NCBI GenBank assembly: GCA_047495785.1
Contig: JBLDXI010000003.1
Location: 1,302,001 to 1,366,000, forward strand
From: Lepidodermella squamata
Taxonomy: Eukaryota > Gastrotricha
Direction of reading: 5' to 3'
Length of the DNA: 64,000 bases
The notes below the pieces were generated by a model that was not told the DNA's origin, searched no databases, and saw only the letters and a program-made list of their open reading frames with translations. Within the stretch, counting starts at the first letter, position 1. The number at the start of each line of letters is the position of its first letter. A program made the position numbers and the translations under genes. Positions 63,345 through 64,000 of this stretch are shown piece by piece.

Positions 63345-64000
63345 GTAAAAAATTCCCTAAAATTCCATGTTCTTGGGATTTTTTTCCTTCGAAGTCGAAG
63401 GCTATATAAGCGTCAATGAGTGGCAGTTTCAAAGCGTTCAATTTTCGAATCGACTAATTTCATGAAATTTTGAAACTTGCTACGATCGCTTTTAGTTTGC
63501 CTCAGCGAAGGGTGATGTTGGAATGGGAAACCTGTGAAATTTTCAGATTTGCAAGCATTTCCGAGTTGAAAATTAAAACAATGGGATTTTACCATCGGGA
63601 TCTTTCAAAAATAAAATTGAAATAAAAAACGGGGTGATTACAACGAAAATAGATTTTTAGAAATAAATGATCAACTACTTATTTCTAATAAAATGTTGCA
63701 TAATTATTTGTCTCTGAAATATAATAATAATAATAATAATAGTAATAATAATAATAATAATCAGGGCACTTGAAATTCAGGTAAAAAGTTCAAATAATAA
63801 GGGAACCTCGTTTTCCAAAATAAATTCCAAAATTTTCCAAAAAATTGAAATCCCGTCTTTGCTTCATAATTTGTCACCAAAGGGTCATCCTAACATGGTT
63901 CAACTTTCAATGGCTTCGATTGCCCGGGATAATCCGATGAAAAAGAGAAAAATTCTCAAAATATACCTGCAAGCTGGGAAAAATATTGCTAATTTTTGTT
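63345..64000. other. Right edge: AT-rich sequence, intron or 3' flank of the TIR gene
   Basis: No exon recognised. If the TIR gene is spliced at 63340 this is its intron. Confidence 0.4.
63719..63761 (+). repeat. (AAT)n microsatellite
   Basis: About 14 AAT/TAA units with one AGT interruption. Confidence 0.9.

Overview
The window is nuclear DNA from an invertebrate animal. Most genes carry short GT-AG introns, many of them 50-60 bases. There are no operons or bacterial ribosome binding sites. The gene content is animal-like: tryptophan 2,3-dioxygenase, a CYP2-clan P450, three Cys-loop receptor subunits, Ly6-type three-finger proteins, a sushi domain, and LINE, hAT and mariner/pogo-type transposons. 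A short telomere-like TTAGGG tract is present. The sequence does not let me name the phylum. Exon structures below were worked out by hand from splice sites, reading phase and protein motifs; none is confirmed by transcripts.

Layout. 1-977 is the 3' end of tryptophan 2,3-dioxygenase. 1981-25248 is dominated by a dispersed family of secreted or surface-anchored PQQ-type beta-propellers. It has six long members (at 1981, 3734, 13324, 18254, 20581 and 23297), two broken copies (8578 and 19586) and one possible miniature (25060). Interleaved are a cysteine-rich secreted gene hit by an hAT MITE (6336-8474), two small membrane proteins, a P450 (10432-12002), an orphan 134-residue secreted protein, and a secreted sushi-plus-ankyrin protein (16249-17599). 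25634-30600 is a tandem array of three Cys-loop receptor genes. 30953-42700 is repeat-rich: two more copies of the orphan secreted gene in a duplication of about 940 bases, a 2.8-kb TA-flanked inverted-repeat element, and a decayed LINE. 42711-47418 holds a SIS-CBS sugar-phosphate isomerase and a secreted amidase, both of bacterial or fungal character. 48456-56174 holds three secreted ankyrin-repeat genes with the same two-exon structure and a shared promoter block. They are separated by transposons, including an hAT element nested in a pogo-like element. 56631-58037 is a convergent pair of Ly6-type genes, one with a 10-base microexon. 58194-63344 holds a SLATT-like two-transmembrane protein, a small tail-anchored protein and a TIR-domain protein.

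Functional reading. The window is rich in tandemly expanded secreted or surface families (propellers, ankyrins, Ly6, orphan secreted proteins) and detoxification or metabolic enzymes, as expected of a fast-evolving environment-facing or defence-related region. The most unusual parts are the SLATT/TIR neighbourhood, the secreted ankyrin family with its shared promoter, and the propeller family whose N-terminus resembles bacterial quinoprotein dehydrogenases but which appears non-catalytic.
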